The notes under the pieces are model-generated. The model was not told where the DNA came from, made no database searches, and worked only from the letters and a program-made list of their open reading frames with translations. From contig OX638329.1 in the NCBI GenBank assembly GCA_951812755.1, forward strand, positions 5,667,563 through 5,731,562: 64,000 nt of DNA, read 5' to 3'. This document shows, one piece after another, positions 54,155 through 63,554 of the stretch. The DNA is from an uncultured Latescibacterota bacterium (GTDB taxonomy: Bacteria; Latescibacterota; UBA2968). Within the stretch, counting starts at the first letter, position 1. Every line of letters begins with the position of its first letter. The translations under genes and the position numbers were made by a program.

Positions 54155-55492
54155 TTACCCTTGATCGAACAAATCTCCCGGAACGGGCTTAACAACAGTC
54201 GAGTCAACCCCAAATCCTTCCAGTTGCTGGGGATTCAGTGGGGCTTGCCTGTACTGCAGGATATAAGACGCGCCGCCCTGTATCAGATTCACGGTCAAAA
54301 TATCACCCTCTTTGCTGAAATCCACATCGGACGCCGTCACATAAGTCAGGCTCGAGCCATCTTGTGAACCGCCCCGCAATTGCCCATTGAGCACGGGCAC
54401 GCCATTTTGAAGCACATATCCCGCACGCCTGTTGAAAAACCGGGATTCATCGGCATGCGTGGAAAACTCGAGCGGCCTGGCAAATGTGATTTCCACCAGA
54501 CCTTGTTCGATGATCACGCCATTCTCAATGAGAGGATCCACCACGCCATCGGCATGCTCATGTCCAGATGGCGCGCGGTGGCGAGGGCTGCGCCGCTCCA
54601 GAACAGGGAACCACTGGATGTCCAGTGTAGCCGGAATACTCGGGAATAGCGCTTCGGAATCTATCCACGTGCCATTGAGGTGAGCATCAGCCAATAACCA
54701 TGTGCCAGAATACGGCGGCGAATGGGTATCCAGTTCTGCAACCACATCGGCAGGGGGTTCATAAATGGCATAGCGCAAGCCCTGACCGTCCTCCACAAAC
54801 ATCATCATGCGATGTGGGCGAGTATCTTCCCAGGGCCATGGACTCTGGAAACAGATGGCTGTTCGATTGTTGCGGTTTTCAAACGAGCGATTGTCTGGCC
54901 TCTGAGCGTTTGGGATGGTAATGCGAACGCGCCCATTACCCAGCACCCTCACACGGCTGTCCTCCTCGGCCCCGGGCAGCAGGCGCAACAGCCTGTTAGG
55001 CTCGTTCAATGCATCAGACGCCTCATTCAGCGGAAACGGACTCGTGTAGTTGTTGCGTATATCGTTGGGGAATTCACCGGCCATCGGCAACCTGGGACCG
55101 CTCTGCCAAATATAAAACGAACCGAGTGACAGCCTGGCGCGCTCTCGATTATTGCGAGCAAATTCAACGCGAAGTTCATCGCGCGTGGCCTGTGATGTAC
55201 GCCAATAATGCCGCACAGTTTTTTCATACGTCACAGACGCCATTGGCGGTGCAGTAAGCGGTGGATTGTACACAAATACCACCGTGCCATAATCCGATGC
55301 CGCTGCCGTAAAAATGATATGCCGGGGCGTGCCCTGGGGCGGATCGGCGACATCTATGGCACTGCCGCCATTCGTCCCGGAAATCAGCCGATAGCTGCCG
55401 CGCCACTCCTCGGCAGGCTGAACCGGGATATCGCGAGTACATCCCGCGGTACCCAACACACCAATCAGACAAAATAATAAAAATTTACGCAT
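54155..55492 (-). CDS. Lipoprotein of unknown function
   Basis: A 445-residue protein with a signal peptide and lipobox GTAGC (MRKFLLFCLIGVLGTAGC, C18). The mature part is largely beta and without a recognised domain. It has RLPMAGEFPNDIRN, VRITIPNAQRPDN and an asparagine-rich centre. It is last in the minus-strand run 63554-54155 with a PorV-like and a very large secreted protein, so it is probably an accessory surface component. GGAGG precedes the ATG. Confidence 0.7.
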   Translation of the reverse strand: MRKFLLFCLIGVLGTAGCTRDIPVQPAEEWRGSYRLISGTNGGSAIDVADPPQGTPRHIIFTAAASDYGTVVFVYNPPLTAPPMASVTYEKTVRHYWRTSQATRDELRVEFARNNRERARLSLGSFYIWQSGPRLPMAGEFPNDIRNNYTSPFPLNEASDALNEPNRLLRLLPGAEEDSRVRVLGNGRVRITIPNAQRPDNRSFENRNNRTAICFQSPWPWEDTRPHRMMMFVEDGQGLRYAIYEPPADVVAELDTHSPPYSGTWLLADAHLNGTWIDSEALFPSIPATLDIQWFPVLERRSPRHRAPSGHEHADGVVDPLIENGVIIEQGLVEITFARPLEFSTHADESRFFNRRAGYVLQNGVPVLNGQLRGGSQDGSSLTYVTASDVDFSKEGDILTVNLIQGGASYILQYRQAPLNPQQLEGFGVDSTVVKPVPGDLFDQG

Positions 55493-55512
55493 TTTGTGAT
55501 TCCTCCTATTCA

Positions 55513-55541
55513 GTAGGGGCGGGTTTCAAACCCGCCCCTAC
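55513..55541. repeat. Perfect 29-base palindrome
   Basis: GTAGGGGCGGGTTT (55513-55526), one central base and AAACCCGCCCCTAC (55528-55541). A very stable hairpin of REP type between the PorV-like gene and the lipoprotein gene; it may end transcription or stabilise the mRNA. Confidence 0.75.
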
Positions 55542-55547
55542 AAACAT

Positions 55548-56555
55548 CTAGAACGTTCCCGAAAGCGTCAAACGCAGCGGTCGCTCTTTAATTGCACCGC
55601 CGATATCGCTATACGAAACATCCACACTTATCTTGCGCTCTTCGCTCACATTGAGATTTATACCCGCCCCCACGCTCCAGGTCTCCACATCGTACCTGAA
55701 CTTATAACCGGCACGAAGTGCCAGCATATTTTGTATCCACAACTCACCGCCAATGTGATCGCGCTCACCATAGTCGCGGAAAAACACATGCTCATAAGCA
55801 GTCGTCAGATAAAGCGGATCGCCCTGCTTGCCCAGCAATTCCATCGCAATAGCCAGATTGTAGTAAAACGGCAGGCGATAATCCTCGGTCAGCACTTCCT
55901 TATTCCCACCGAGGTTGCTCATGGTCATACCCACGCGCAGACTCTTGAAACCCGTGTAAAAGATCGTGCCAACATCAAATGTCGTGGAACTCACATTGAC
56001 CACATGAATTTGAGACCGCACATAGCGCAGGCGAAAACCCATCGAAAACTTATCGGTCAGTTGCTTGGCAAAAGACGCCGCAACCGAAAAATCGCCGAGC
56101 TTGATGTTCCGCCCCGTGCCATTGGGTTGCAAAGGCGTGGTCTCTTCCACATCGGGATAGGTAAACGAGCGAAAGGCGACACCCACAACGCCTATGGGAA
56201 TGCGATAGGCAACACCCGCAGCCCCCATTTTGGTGCCCACCAGCCACTCGTTATAAGAGGCCAGATATGCTATATTGTCGATATGCACCAGCCCGGCTGC
56301 ATTCTGAAATATCGAGTGAATATCTCGCGACGTGCCCACATTGGCATCGGCCATGCCAGCCAGGCGCGCAGACGCCGAAATCTTCAAAAGCGCGAAGCCA
56401 CTGCGCGCAATGCGGTTGCCCTTATCGCCTTCCGAGCGATAGTGCGGTTCTGTCAATACGGGCGGCAGATTCGTAAGGCTTGTCTCTTGCTGAGCCATGG
56501 CACTTTGAGGGCTTAGAAAAAGCGCGATAGCTGCTATCCAGATCATACGTTTCAT
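55548..56555 (-). CDS. PorV/PorQ-family outer-membrane protein
   Basis: The start ATG 56553-56555 (MKRMIWIAAIALFLSPQSAMAQ) has GAGGAG upstream. The 335-residue protein has a signal peptide and then the family's IARSGFALLKISASARLAGMADANVGTSRDI (cited in part) followed by NAAGL. Repeated beta-strands end in LRLTLSGTF, an outer-membrane-type C-terminus. PorV/PorQ proteins help T9SS secretion or carry cargo at the surface in the Bacteroidetes and relatives. It lies next to a 913-residue secreted protein with a sorting-type C-terminus, consistent with that role (inference). Confidence 0.85.
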   Translation of the reverse strand: MKRMIWIAAIALFLSPQSAMAQQETSLTNLPPVLTEPHYRSEGDKGNRIARSGFALLKISASARLAGMADANVGTSRDIHSIFQNAAGLVHIDNIAYLASYNEWLVGTKMGAAGVAYRIPIGVVGVAFRSFTYPDVEETTPLQPNGTGRNIKLGDFSVAASFAKQLTDKFSMGFRLRYVRSQIHVVNVSSTTFDVGTIFYTGFKSLRVGMTMSNLGGNKEVLTEDYRLPFYYNLAIAMELLGKQGDPLYLTTAYEHVFFRDYGERDHIGGELWIQNMLALRAGYKFRYDVETWSVGAGINLNVSEERKISVDVSYSDIGGAIKERPLRLTLSGTF

Positions 56556-56582
56556 AATTTGCTCCTCAATAATGACCAATGA

Positions 56583-59324
56583 TCAATTGACAATCACAAA
56601 CAGACCCTTCTGGATCTGCCCCAGACTCGCGGGATGATGCGATTCAATCGCCCAGATATATGTACCGGCATTGAGACGACCGCGCGTATTGGCATTCAAG
56701 CCCACCGTATGCGTGTCCCACTCGATTTCACCCCGCGCCACAGGTTGCCCCCGCTGCGGATCGAGTGAATCAAAGGTATCACGCCAGGCCAGATCGCCCG
56801 TTAGCGTGTAGATGTACAGCGTACACCTGCTCGGCACATTGATCCACCGGATACGAGGCGCGCCATAGCTGTGCTCATCCCTGCCCTGTACCCAGGGATT
56901 GGGCACCACCCTGATTGGCAGCGACATAGACTCATTTTCATGGTTGAGCAAGGCAGAGGTCAAACGAGGTATAATGCCATTGGGGGAGTGTCGATACTGA
57001 TTGCGCTCATCGGAATGCCCGGTTTCCAGACCCTGCTCATCAAACGCGCGTACAGAATAGTGGTAAATAAAACCGAGATCGGGTTCTGGGTCAGTAAACC
57101 TGTAGGTGCCCCAGCGAAAAGGACCATCGATCTCGATCGTGTGAGGGTCCTCCAGACCTTCTGCCCAGGGTTCATTGTCAAAAGAAGCACCCGGGGGCGC
57201 ACCTGCGGACAACTGGCGTTCGCCTTCGGGTCCCACAGCTTTGGGAATCGTCGCCAGCAATTTCCACGGACCAGCCCGCATAAAATCAGAGCGATAGATG
57301 CGATAACCCAGCACATCGGGACGCCCCAGGTCCGGATCAATCGCCGTATCGGCAACGCCCGACCAGTCCAGGTCGATATTGCCTTCCAGATTCGTCACCG
57401 CATTGACCTTCACATCGGGCGGCTGGTTAAGCCCATCAAAGCCCAGATCATACAGCTTTTGCGCTTCATTGCCGTTTGCATAGATCGCTTCCAGACCCAG
57501 TTCCAATTCATCGACCAGGCTCTGCTGCTGCCAGTTCCACTCGTAGGGACGCGCATAATTCTCAGTATCCATGCGGTATTTTGCCGAATTGGACGCCATA
57601 CCCCCCACATAAGCGATCACCACTTTGGCCTTGTCGCCGGGACCCAGGGTATAAGGACCGTAAACCTGTGCATCGATCCACGCACCTAATTCCTCGTTGT
57701 CGTGATGTTGCACCAGACGGTCTGTATCATTTTCCCCGAGCACACCGGCAGCATCGCTGTAGATGTCAAACAATTGATTCTCGCCGTGCGTACCGCCATG
57801 AGGATCATCGCCCAGAGCCGAAGAATACATGCGCCACCTGAACACGGTGTGAGGCTGTGGACCCTGAGGCGTCACATAACCGCCTTTTCTATCCAGTGCA
57901 TTGAAGGGATGGTCAGATGTGCCCGTTGCAATCGGCATCATCCCGATATACTGCGGAGAAAGCAACGTGCCATCCAGAATATTAGATGTTGACACGTACT
58001 GATGCTGTGCGCGGGATCGGGTATAAGGTTCTCCGTAGTCATTCCACAGACGGGCAACGGCATCGCCATCATACGCATAAGTCAGATGCATGGGCGCGCC
58101 CTTGTAGTTATAGGCATATTCCGGCTGATCGTAATTATCCGCCTGTGTATAGCGCCAGTAATCGTCCTGCGTGGAGGGCTGAACGAGATTCCACGCATTC
58201 GAGTTCGATCCGCCAGCAGGCACCCACTCAGCACCGGTCCTGCTGGGGACAAATGCGTTCTTGACTACAATATAAACTTCGTCGAGTTGTTTGGGATATC
58301 CGGCGTCTGCCCTGCCATCGCCATCTGTATCACCATTATTCCAGAACTCGATCTCGGTCAGCAAAAAGTCATCGTAATTACCCGTGGTCATAATCGAAGA
58401 CTGCCTGCCATTGGGAGTTGGCACGGGGATCATCACGTCGTTATCAGTACCGGGTGTAGAATACGCATGGATCATCCGCTTCACCGTAATGCCCGAAGCC
58501 TGCGCCCAGCCCGTCACCATTGTATTCTCACTGAACAACTCGGGCGACAAACGCGGATCATTAGTTTTGACGCCATTTGACCGCATCTGATTCAACCCGG
58601 CGCGCACCCTTTTGTAGGACGACTCCAGCATCTCCTTAAACGCCTCTTTGTTCAGGGGATAATATCCATAGCCCCAGTTGTAATAATCCATTGGCTCCAC
58701 TTTGTCGGGACCAGGTGGAAAACCGAGTTGTGGCAAACCGCCAAACCCCGTAGCGGGACCATACTGGAATTCCACAGCCTCGCCATTCACAAAGTGGGTC
58801 TTGATCTTCATATTTCTCATGCGGGGCCAGTACCGTGCGGCACTCTGTCCGTAATTGAACAAATTAAATGGTCCCCCGCGCCATACAGACCGCCACATCC
58901 CTGCAATGCTTTCGATATTGTTGCGCGGATTGTGCTGGATCGGGAAAATATCTGCTGATGGCTGACGGGGACCTCCCTGAGATACAAACTTGCGTCCATC
59001 ATCTGTGCGCGCCATCACCCACATACCATTGCCCCGCGAATTGTCTGGCCGATTCACGCGGTTCACAATGCCCGCCCGATAGGTCGAGGTCCACCGCCCG
59101 GGATAAGACATGCCCACTTCGACGCCAAAGGTGCTACCACCATCCAGAGAGTGCCCCAAGGTGCCATTGTTGCGCATCGACAACCAGAGTCTTGCGCGGT
59201 TGGTCGTGCGGCGGCGCGTGCGCTGCTGTGCGTCGGCATCGATCACCATATACAATTCCGATGCACCCCACAGCACCACAAAGGCGAGCAACACCCGCGT
59301 AAATCTCTTAAATATCCGTTGCAT
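56583..59324 (-). CDS. Large secreted protein with Ca-binding loop, FN3-like and FlgD-like sorting domain
   Basis: A 913-residue protein with an N-terminal signal (MQRIFKRFTRVLLAFVVLWG). Near residue 335 lies NNGDTDGDGRADAG, a calcium-binding-type Asp loop. At ~655-790 an FN3-like region includes GYRIYRSDFMRAGPW and HYSVRAFDEQGLETG. The C-terminal ~100 residues have VVPNPWVQGRDE, IRWINVPSRCTLYIYTLTGD and a GTYIWAIES end, the FlgD/T9SS type-A sorting fold. The protein is likely exported and anchored at the surface. Its function is unknown. Its stop is 27 bases before the PorV-like start. Confidence 0.82.
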   Translation of the reverse strand: MQRIFKRFTRVLLAFVVLWGASELYMVIDADAQQRTRRRTTNRARLWLSMRNNGTLGHSLDGGSTFGVEVGMSYPGRWTSTYRAGIVNRVNRPDNSRGNGMWVMARTDDGRKFVSQGGPRQPSADIFPIQHNPRNNIESIAGMWRSVWRGGPFNLFNYGQSAARYWPRMRNMKIKTHFVNGEAVEFQYGPATGFGGLPQLGFPPGPDKVEPMDYYNWGYGYYPLNKEAFKEMLESSYKRVRAGLNQMRSNGVKTNDPRLSPELFSENTMVTGWAQASGITVKRMIHAYSTPGTDNDVMIPVPTPNGRQSSIMTTGNYDDFLLTEIEFWNNGDTDGDGRADAGYPKQLDEVYIVVKNAFVPSRTGAEWVPAGGSNSNAWNLVQPSTQDDYWRYTQADNYDQPEYAYNYKGAPMHLTYAYDGDAVARLWNDYGEPYTRSRAQHQYVSTSNILDGTLLSPQYIGMMPIATGTSDHPFNALDRKGGYVTPQGPQPHTVFRWRMYSSALGDDPHGGTHGENQLFDIYSDAAGVLGENDTDRLVQHHDNEELGAWIDAQVYGPYTLGPGDKAKVVIAYVGGMASNSAKYRMDTENYARPYEWNWQQQSLVDELELGLEAIYANGNEAQKLYDLGFDGLNQPPDVKVNAVTNLEGNIDLDWSGVADTAIDPDLGRPDVLGYRIYRSDFMRAGPWKLLATIPKAVGPEGERQLSAGAPPGASFDNEPWAEGLEDPHTIEIDGPFRWGTYRFTDPEPDLGFIYHYSVRAFDEQGLETGHSDERNQYRHSPNGIIPRLTSALLNHENESMSLPIRVVPNPWVQGRDEHSYGAPRIRWINVPSRCTLYIYTLTGDLAWRDTFDSLDPQRGQPVARGEIEWDTHTVGLNANTRGRLNAGTYIWAIESHHPASLGQIQKGLFVIVN

Positions 59325-59344
59325 AAGCTAACTCCTTATTAAAT

Positions 59345-59384
59345 AGCGGTCAGCAATCGGCTTTTACGCTGACTGCTGACCGCT
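59345..59384. repeat. Inverted repeat element (REP-like)
   Basis: AGCGGTCAGCA (59345-59355) / TGCTGACCGCT (59374-59384) form a perfect 11-base stem. It lies in the 72-base gap between the TonB receptor and the 913-residue protein. It may act as a processing or terminator-type structure. Confidence 0.6.
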
Positions 59385-59396
59385 GAAAGTTGAGCT

Positions 59397-62300
59397 CTAA
59401 AATTTCATTCTCAAACCAAAGTGGAATTCGCGAGGTGAATCCTGCTGGCGCAGATAGTCACCCACATCGCCATATTCGATATATTCGGGGTTGTCCGGAA
59501 GTGGCGTGTAAATCACACCCCATTCCACGTACTCGGCACCCACTTCCACCAGCTGATTATCCACGCGATAGCTAATGTGCGGATCTTTCTGGTTGAACAG
59601 ATTAAAGGCTTCGAAGAAAGTCGTCACACTCGCGCGCCTGTTAAATCTAAAGGTCTTCTCAAAGTTGATATCTGTGCGCGTGTGGATCGGGCCATTGTAG
59701 AACCCTTCGCCGCCTCTTCCCGGCGGAGAATAGAAAAACCTGCGACCCGTGAACAGGCGATACACCGCATTCAGACGCAGATTTTCAAATGGGTGGAAAC
59801 CCACAAACCGCGGACCAAACTTGCTGGGCGACGAAAACATAAAGGTCACCGTGCCAAAGTTGGTGCGGTTCAAATTGGCGGGACGAAACTCCTGAGACTG
59901 ATTGTTGCGCTGCAACCAGGTTGTGGCACCTTTGCCATCCCAGTTGATCAGGCTGTTTTCTTCATCCAACGACCAGTTATTCAACCCCGTCCCTATTTCA
60001 AATAGCTCAACCCGGTTGATCGCCTGGTTGCCAAAAGCTCTTGAACGTTCAAAGCGCGTAATACCATCCATGGGCCGCGGGAACTCTTCGCCCGTATCGC
60101 TGCCATTGACGATACCAGGACCGACAACACCTTCGCCAAGAAAATCACCGTCGCCATTGGAATCGTGTGTCCACTCATACCAGTAATGCGACAAAAAGTT
60201 GCCATCGTTATCGATATAGCCGGCATAGTTCCCAAAGTTCGACGGGTTTTTAGTCGTCAGTCTGTCTGGAGAGATATAGTGATTGCCGCGGACGCCCGAG
60301 TTGCCATTTTCAACCCACTGCACATTGTAGGCAATCGTGAACGCCGTCATGTAGTTGAATTTCTTTTTGAGCGACAACTCAAAGCCGCGCGTGTCGCGGT
60401 TATTCGTCTGACCCGATGCTCGCACGGTTCGGTTGTGCTGCAAACCCTGATCCTGCATCCCGTAAGCACCACCGCTGCGGCGGAAGACCTGTTGCTTGTA
60501 ATACGCCGTCAAGCCAGCCGTGTAATCCGTGATGAAGTTCCAGTCTGCACCCACTTCAAAACTCGTGGTCACCAGCGGCTTGATCTTCGGCCATCCCCAC
60601 TGCCCCGCATCCACAACATCCAGTGAGTTGTTTATCTCAGACTCGTCAATCCGACCATTCTGGTTCAAATCCAGAAACTCCTCTTCGGTGCGGTAGCTGT
60701 GAGAGAAAATCCACCAGAACTGCTCGATCTGTTCAAACTTGCCAAAGGTGAAGTGCATCGCACTGCTCTCCGTAATCGGATGCGACACACCCACGCGCGG
60801 CGACAACACATGGATTGCTCCCGGGCGGTAGGTCGGGATACCCTCGACCTTTGTCGGATCGTGATATCTGTAAAACGGAATAAAATATTCTGACTGTGGC
60901 ATCTCGGTATTCGGGCTCCAGCGCAAGCCGCGCAAGCCCACATTCACCACAATGCCCTCAAACTCCATTTTGTCCTGGAAATACACGGCATACTGACGCG
61001 GCACCACGCCGACATTGGGATTGTTGAACTGGCTGTAAAACTGCTCAACCAGACCCCTGAAGTCGTTTTTGTTGCGGGTGAAACCCCAGTTGTCGTAGAA
61101 CAAAAAGTCAATACCGGTTTTGATGAAGTGCCCCTTGGTCACCTGGCTGGAATAATCGACCTTGAGCTGGTAGCGGTCGCGCTTTGAATTTGTCCAGTTC
61201 ACCACCGGGCGGCCAATGTAAAACCAGCCGGAGTCATTGCCAATGCCCGGCTCGACATAAGGCTGATCTGTATTGAACGGCACTTCCGTATTCACTTCAG
61301 ATGTGCGGGAATACGAGAATCGAATTTCGTAAAAGGTGCGCGCTGACAGCGTGTGAGTCAAAGTCACGTAATTTAGAAAATCGCGCGTGCGCCGCTTGCC
61401 CGCCCCCGAGTATTCGGTAGGCACAAAGAGGTTGCGGCCAGAAGAGTTCATATTCTTGCGCGAACCCTGTTCAATGCGCCGAATAACACCCGCATTGTAC
61501 CGAGAACGCTGATTGAACAGAGATCCATAGTTAAATCTGATGTTGTTACCCGGGCGATACGTCAGCTTGAAATTCGTGCGGTTGTTGGGCAGTGATACCG
61601 CCGTGGGCGCGGGAAAAGCCGATGGATTGCGATTCATCGAAGACGTCACCGTGAAGCCAATTCTTCTCATAATCGGGCCGCCCAGCATTGCTTCGCCGCG
61701 ACCGCCCCACACGCCCGTGTAATCCTGGCGCTCGTGAACCTTGCGCTGAACATCGTCGGCGGCAAACTGAGAATCAGTTATCTCTCCCGTCTGATTGTCG
61801 TGCCCCAATGTCCCGTCGGGACCGGGGTACCACGCTTGCAAGTTTTCCCACTCGGCATTGCCCCACTGCATCCTGCCGCGATGCACGGGCGATTCATACA
61901 CATTGTTGCCCCAGTGCTTTTGCCCAGGAGGCGTAATGCGATATTCGCCCCTGCCCGTGTACCTCTGACCGCCTTCTTTGGTCACCACTGAAACGACAGA
62001 ACCCGCATTGCCATACTCCGCATTCATCCCACCACTCAACACCGTCAGTTCTTGCACGGCACTCGTGTTCACGCCCTGAAAGCGCGTAAATCCGGCACGC
62101 GCATCGTTGTTCACTACGCGCACCCCATCGACCATATACGCCGTCTCCCAGAAGTTGCCACCGCGAACACTCTCCTCTTCGTCGGGGGTCACGCCTGCCT
62201 GCAACTCCACAAAGTCCGACATCTCGCGAATAATTGGCAAAGACTCGATCTCTTCTGCCGTAATAACGGATTTACTCTCCGTCTTGTCGTGCTCCACTGC

Positions 62301-62672
62301 CGGACGCTCGGCAACGACGATCATCTCGCCCAATTGGAGTGCTTCTTCCTGCATATCGAAGTTCACCGTCGTGGTGTGGTCAACATTGACTATCACACCC
62401 GTGCGAACAGACTTTGAATACCCCATCATCACCGTTTCAATATCATAGGTTCCCGGCGGGATATTGATGATGAAGTATTCGCCGTTCTCATCGGTGATCC
62501 CGGCGCGTTTCACGCCATCGATATCGATCACCACATTGGCACCGGGCAGTGGATCACCTGTCACCTCAGTGACTCGTCCACTGATTTTACCCGTTGTGCC
62601 CGCTTCTGCCAACCCGGTGCTGATCGCCAGGGCGACCAACAGACCCAGACAACACAGTAGTCGCTTGCTCAT
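59397..62672 (-). CDS. TonB-dependent outer-membrane receptor with carboxypeptidase-regulatory-like domain
   Basis: A 1091-residue protein. Signal peptide to about residue 24; carboxypeptidase-regulatory-like domain with ISGRVTEVTGDPLPGANVVI (25-115); plug from ~120 to ~235 with VDGVRVVNNDARAG; then a long beta-barrel with the closing FHFGLRMKF. Two Asp-rich calcium-type loops, LNQNGRIDESE (~672) and DSNGDGDFLGEG (~840), lie within the barrel. It is not followed by SusD. It probably imports a ligand or helps surface attachment of the adjacent secreted proteins. GAGGG precedes the ATG. Confidence 0.9.
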   Translation of the reverse strand: MSKRLLCCLGLLVALAISTGLAEAGTTGKISGRVTEVTGDPLPGANVVIDIDGVKRAGITDENGEYFIINIPPGTYDIETVMMGYSKSVRTGVIVNVDHTTTVNFDMQEEALQLGEMIVVAERPAVEHDKTESKSVITAEEIESLPIIREMSDFVELQAGVTPDEEESVRGGNFWETAYMVDGVRVVNNDARAGFTRFQGVNTSAVQELTVLSGGMNAEYGNAGSVVSVVTKEGGQRYTGRGEYRITPPGQKHWGNNVYESPVHRGRMQWGNAEWENLQAWYPGPDGTLGHDNQTGEITDSQFAADDVQRKVHERQDYTGVWGGRGEAMLGGPIMRRIGFTVTSSMNRNPSAFPAPTAVSLPNNRTNFKLTYRPGNNIRFNYGSLFNQRSRYNAGVIRRIEQGSRKNMNSSGRNLFVPTEYSGAGKRRTRDFLNYVTLTHTLSARTFYEIRFSYSRTSEVNTEVPFNTDQPYVEPGIGNDSGWFYIGRPVVNWTNSKRDRYQLKVDYSSQVTKGHFIKTGIDFLFYDNWGFTRNKNDFRGLVEQFYSQFNNPNVGVVPRQYAVYFQDKMEFEGIVVNVGLRGLRWSPNTEMPQSEYFIPFYRYHDPTKVEGIPTYRPGAIHVLSPRVGVSHPITESSAMHFTFGKFEQIEQFWWIFSHSYRTEEEFLDLNQNGRIDESEINNSLDVVDAGQWGWPKIKPLVTTSFEVGADWNFITDYTAGLTAYYKQQVFRRSGGAYGMQDQGLQHNRTVRASGQTNNRDTRGFELSLKKKFNYMTAFTIAYNVQWVENGNSGVRGNHYISPDRLTTKNPSNFGNYAGYIDNDGNFLSHYWYEWTHDSNGDGDFLGEGVVGPGIVNGSDTGEEFPRPMDGITRFERSRAFGNQAINRVELFEIGTGLNNWSLDEENSLINWDGKGATTWLQRNNQSQEFRPANLNRTNFGTVTFMFSSPSKFGPRFVGFHPFENLRLNAVYRLFTGRRFFYSPPGRGGEGFYNGPIHTRTDINFEKTFRFNRRASVTTFFEAFNLFNQKDPHISYRVDNQLVEVGAEYVEWGVIYTPLPDNPEYIEYGDVGDYLRQQDSPREFHFGLRMKF

Positions 62673-62707
62673 TTACGACCCTCCATAAAAAATGGTGAGT
62701 GATAGCC

Positions 62708-62730
62708 CAGTTCCCCATACTGGAGAACTG
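62708..62730. other. Hairpin between outer-membrane genes
   Basis: CAGTTC.CCA / TGG.GAACTG with a short loop. No T-run, so possibly an mRNA processing site between the small barrel gene and the TonB receptor gene. Confidence 0.3.
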
Positions 62731-62738
62731 AATCTCTC

Positions 62739-63554
62739 TTACTCGAAATAATATTTGAAACTCACACCCGCATCCACTGTCCCTATCGGAAACGCCTTAT
62801 TCATTCCCCAGGCGGTCAATGGATTGATCTCGCCAAAGATGAGATTGTAGCGCACGCGAAAATCAAGCCCATAAGAAGACCCCAAGGATCCCTCAAAACC
62901 CGCACTCACGGGAATCGTCCACGCTGTCCGCGTATCCTCTGTGGGTTCCTTCCCATACAATAACACCTGGCCATTGACAATCTGACCAATGCTTTTCTTT
63001 TGCGCTTCGGTCATAGTCGAAGCATCTAAGTCCGGACTGCCGGGATACACCAGCAGAACTTGCACACCACCGCGATCCACCTCATTGGGAATATTGGGAT
63101 TGGTTGGGATAATCAAGCCATGCTTCACCTTGTGGCTATAATCGTAAAAACCCAGGCCCAAACCCAGATAAGGAGACCACTTCCGTTCGGACATAGTCTC
63201 GGCATTTTCCCGGAAAAACCACAGCCAGTTCGATGCCACGCTATTCCAGGTCATCTCAGAATCCGCATCGGGGCTTGAAACCTGACGACCTCTATATTCA
63301 AACGTGCGCCCGGGAAGATTTGAATTGCGAAACTTCGAGTAGTGATACTCCACCTCTGTGGTCAAACGCGGAGAAACCACATAACTCACATTCAACCCGT
63401 ACTTCAAATCACCAGCATACCAGCCACTTAAAGGACCCGTCGGCTGATGATAGTTCACCAACCCGCCAATAGCCCACAGGTCTGCATCGCGGGCATCGGC
63501 GGAAGATACAGCAAATAAGAAAACCCCGGCGTACAAAACTAAAAGTCTTTTCAA
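62739..63554 (-). CDS. Outer-membrane beta-barrel protein of unknown function
   Basis: A 271-residue protein. TTG 63552-63554 is the start, with GGAGG 5 bases upstream. A signal peptide ends near DADA/ADAR. The remainder has the amphipathic strands of a small barrel (LNVSYVVSPRLTTEVEYHYS, YLGLGLGFYDYSHKV, VSAGFEGSLGSSYGLDFRVRYNLI, cited in part) and ends in the FKYYFE aromatic terminus. It resembles OmpW/OprF-like small porins in plan but not in sequence that I recognise. It is first in the 5-gene minus-strand surface cluster. Confidence 0.75.
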   Translation of the reverse strand: MKRLLVLYAGVFLFAVSSADARDADLWAIGGLVNYHQPTGPLSGWYAGDLKYGLNVSYVVSPRLTTEVEYHYSKFRNSNLPGRTFEYRGRQVSSPDADSEMTWNSVASNWLWFFRENAETMSERKWSPYLGLGLGFYDYSHKVKHGLIIPTNPNIPNEVDRGGVQVLLVYPGSPDLDASTMTEAQKKSIGQIVNGQVLLYGKEPTEDTRTAWTIPVSAGFEGSLGSSYGLDFRVRYNLIFGEINPLTAWGMNKAFPIGTVDAGVSFKYYFE

